A stretch of DNA of 64,000 nucleotides from Arthrobacter sp. EpRS71 (GTDB taxonomy: Bacteria > Actinomycetota > Actinomycetes > Actinomycetales > Micrococcaceae), in NCBI RefSeq assembly GCF_001512285.1, contig NZ_LNUV01000006.1:2092809-2156808 (forward strand), read 5' to 3'. The notes under the pieces were generated by a model that searched no databases, was not told the origin of the DNA, and saw nothing but the letters and a program-made list of their open reading frames with translations. Each line of letters opens with the position of its first letter. The stretch's first letter is position 1. The translations under genes were made by a program, and so were the position numbers. Positions 62,098 to 64,000 of the stretch are shown in pieces.

Positions 62098-64000
62098 GCT
62101 TCCGTTTCCTTTGTTTCACCTTCACCGTCATTGCCCTCGGGCGCTGAACTCTTGTAGTCGAAAGGCAAGGACGTTACTGCCGGAGCGGTAATGGATGCGG
62201 TTTCCGGAGTACTCGTCTGCGTCAAGGCCGCAAGAGACGCTGCCACCGAGTGATCGGGTTCAATTTCCGGGGTGCTGTGGGCACGGAGTACCACCAGCGA
62301 CTTGCCGCCCACCATCAGGATCTGGTCTGGCTTGACCACACCTGCTTCAGCACCTTCTCCGGCGGTATCAATCATGACGTCCCAAGCCGGCGCGTATTCA
62401 TCCGAAGGAATCCGGAAGCCCACCTCGTCCTGGTCGGCGTTGAAGTACAGCAGGAAGTTGACGTCTGTGATGCGTCGGCCCTGTGTATCCCGTCCATGGA
62501 TGCCATCGCCGTTGAGGAACACGCCCACAGACCGGCCCAGAGCTTCGTCCCAATCGGACGGAGTCATGGTGCTGGCGTCGGCATCCAGCCATACGATGTC
62601 CGGGAGTCGCTCGCCCTCTCCACGCAGGACAGGTCGGCCGTCGAAGAAGCGGCTGCGGCGCAGGCTGGGGTGTTTGGCGCGGAGCGCGCTGACGGCTGCT
62701 GTGAACTCAATCAGCGGCTGGTCCACGGTTTCCCAGTTGATCCAGGTCAGTTCGGAATCCTGGCAGTAGCCGTTGTTGTTGCCGTTCTGAGTCCGGCCCA
62801 GTTCGTCGCCGTGCAGGAGCATGGGAACACCCTGGGACAGGAACAGCGAGGCAATGAAGTTTCGCTGCTGACGTGCCCTCAGGCCAAGGACGGTGGGATC
62901 GTCCGTGGGCCCCTCCGCACCGCAGTTCCAGGAACGGTTGTGGGATTCGCCGTCGTTGTTGTCCTCGCCGTTGGCATCATTGTGTTTCTCGTTGTAGGAC
63001 ACGAGGTCTGCCAGCGTGAAGCCATCATGGGCGGTGACAAAGTTGATGGACGCCACGGGTCGGCGCCCCGAGTGTTCGTAGAGGTCCGCCGAGCCGGTCA
63101 GCCGTGAAGCGAACTCGCCAAGGGTGGAAGGTTCGCCACGCCAGAAGTCGCGCACGGTATCGCGGTATTGGCCGTTCCACTCCGTCCATTGCGGAGGGAA
63201 GTTGCCCACCTGGTATCCACCGGGGCCAACGTCCCAAGGCTCGGCAATGAGTTTCACCTGGGAAACCACGGGGTCCTGCTGGATGAGTTCGAAGAAGGTG
63301 GACAATTTGTCCACATCATAGAACTCGCGAGCCAACGTGGAGGCGAGATCGAACCGGAATCCGTCAACGTGCATCTCGGTGACCCAGTATCGCAGGGAGT
63401 CCATGAGCAGTTGGAGGGAGTGCGGGCTGCGGACATTCAAGGAGTTGCCCGTGCCGGTGTAGTCCATGTAGTACTTCTGGTCGTCTTCCACCAGGCGGTA
63501 GTACGCGGAGTTGTCGATGCCCTTGAAGGACAGAGTGGGTCCCAGATGGTTCCCCTCAGCGGTGTGGTTGTACACGACGTCAAGGATGACCTCGATGCCA
63601 GCCGTGTGCAGCGCCCGAACCATGGCTTTGAAATCCTGGACCTGCTGCCCCGTATCGCCCTTGGAGCTGTAGCTGTTGTGGGGCGCGAAGAAGCCGATGG
63701 TGTTGTAGCCCCAGTAGTTGTTCAGGCCCTTGTCCTGCAGAATGCCGTCGTTGACGAACTGGTGCACCGGCATGAGTTCGATCGCCGTGATGCCCAGCTT
63801 CTGCAGATGGGAAATAACCGCCGGGTGTGCCACGCCGGCGTACGTGCCGCGTTGCTCCTCGGGCACTTCGGGATGCATCTGAGTGAGGCCCTTGACATGT
63901 GCCTCGTAGATCACGGACTTGTGGTACGGGATCCGCAGGAGCTTGTCGCCGTCCCAGTCAAAGAACGGGTTGATGACCACGCCCAGCATCATGTGCGGTG
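62094..64000 (-). CDS. treX: Glycogen debranching enzyme, 5' end outside window
   Basis: Frame open to the right edge (635 codons visible, the C-terminal part). It reads MMLGVVINPFFDWDGD, then IYEAHVKGLTQMHPEVP. The GH13 residues are Asp in VDGFRFDLASTLARE, Glu in KLIAEPWDVG and Asp in FVTAHDGFTLADLVSYNEKHN. It removes alpha-1,6 branches to feed TreY. The C-terminus after LVVLRAHSTPE has an unusual low-complexity Thr/Ser/Pro/Glu tail of about 50 residues. The true start lies past 64000. Confidence 0.95.
   Translation of the reverse strand, partial: PHMMLGVVINPFFDWDGDKLLRIPYHKSVIYEAHVKGLTQMHPEVPEEQRGTYAGVAHPAVISHLQKLGITAIELMPVHQFVNDGILQDKGLNNYWGYNTIGFFAPHNSYSSKGDTGQQVQDFKAMVRALHTAGIEVILDVVYNHTAEGNHLGPTLSFKGIDNSAYYRLVEDDQKYYMDYTGTGNSLNVRSPHSLQLLMDSLRYWVTEMHVDGFRFDLASTLAREFYDVDKLSTFFELIQQDPVVSQVKLIAEPWDVGPGGYQVGNFPPQWTEWNGQYRDTVRDFWRGEPSTLGEFASRLTGSADLYEHSGRRPVASINFVTAHDGFTLADLVSYNEKHNDANGEDNNDGESHNRSWNCGAEGPTDDPTVLGLRARQQRNFIASLFLSQGVPMLLHGDELGRTQNGNNNGYCQDSELTWINWETVDQPLIEFTAAVSALRAKHPSLRRSRFFDGRPVLRGEGERLPDIVWLDADASTMTPSDWDEALGRSVGVFLNGDGIHGRDTQGRRITDVNFLLYFNADQDEVGFRIPSDEYAPAWDVMIDTAGEGAEAGVVKPDQILMVGGKSLVVLRAHSTPEIEPDHSVAASLAALTQTSTPETASITAPAVTSLPFDYKSSAPEGNDGEGETKETEA

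Overview
The window is 64 kb of high-GC chromosomal DNA from an actinobacterium, most likely a member of the Micrococcaceae close to Arthrobacter or Paenarthrobacter. The evidence is mycothiol biosynthesis (mshA with ino1), GuaB3 beside GuaB and GuaA, a treXYZ trehalose locus, an Arr-type rifampin ADP-ribosyltransferase, a groES-groEL pair under CIRCE with a His-bearing GroEL tail, GTG starts and dense minus-strand operons. I see no plasmid, phage or CRISPR module and no rRNA. There is one clear tRNA, Ala(CGC).

Layout. 1-4.8 kb: a UbiB/AarF kinase (3' end outside the window) behind a PadR regulator, a divergent PadR/HAAS-type pair, arr, and a small pair of unknown protein plus degenerate HPt domain. 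4.8-7.6 kb: a less GC-rich patch with an acyltransferase, a decayed small gene and tRNA-Ala. 7.6-13 kb: NAD-binding oxidoreductase, membrane proteins, RimJ/RimL-type acetyltransferase, galU, 5-formyl-THF cyclo-ligase, FmdB zinc ribbon, SAF-domain protein. 13-17.2 kb: one 1384-residue SF1 helicase-like protein with altered ATPase motifs and a C-terminal nuclease-like domain. 17.4-30 kb: purine and central metabolism (guaA, guaB3, guaB, SURF1, PTS EIIA, glpD), interrupted by a WXG-like three-gene cassette and an ABC exporter. 30-34.3 kb: two tandem acyltransferase/SGNH genes. 34.5-37.4 kb: flavin monooxygenase-like gene and LuxR/TPR regulator. 37.5-39.7 kb: groES-groEL. 40-45 kb: methyltransferase, then a probably Zur-controlled operon (CobW-like, cysteine-free L36, AroE-like), then a GCS2-type ligase. 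45-49.2 kb: the overlapping alr-tsaE-tsaB-rimI-tsaD operon. 49.2-57.8 kb: PfkB kinase and GH4 glycosidase, GNAT, mshA, fhs, ino1, aldo/keto reductase. 57.9-64 kb: treZ, treY and treX (5' end outside the window).

How the genes work together. Ino1 makes the inositol phosphate that MshA uses in the first step of mycothiol synthesis. TreX, TreY and TreZ convert glycogen to trehalose. TsaB, TsaD and TsaE make the t6A modification of tRNA. GuaB and GuaA run IMP to GMP. The most unusual items are the SF1-like/nuclease protein with altered ATPase motifs, the WXG-like cassette, the zinc-starvation operon whose CobW-like member has lost its P-loop, a leader that can hide the Shine-Dalgarno of the monooxygenase gene, and a 27-bp perfect inverted repeat between ybdK-type and tsaD genes.
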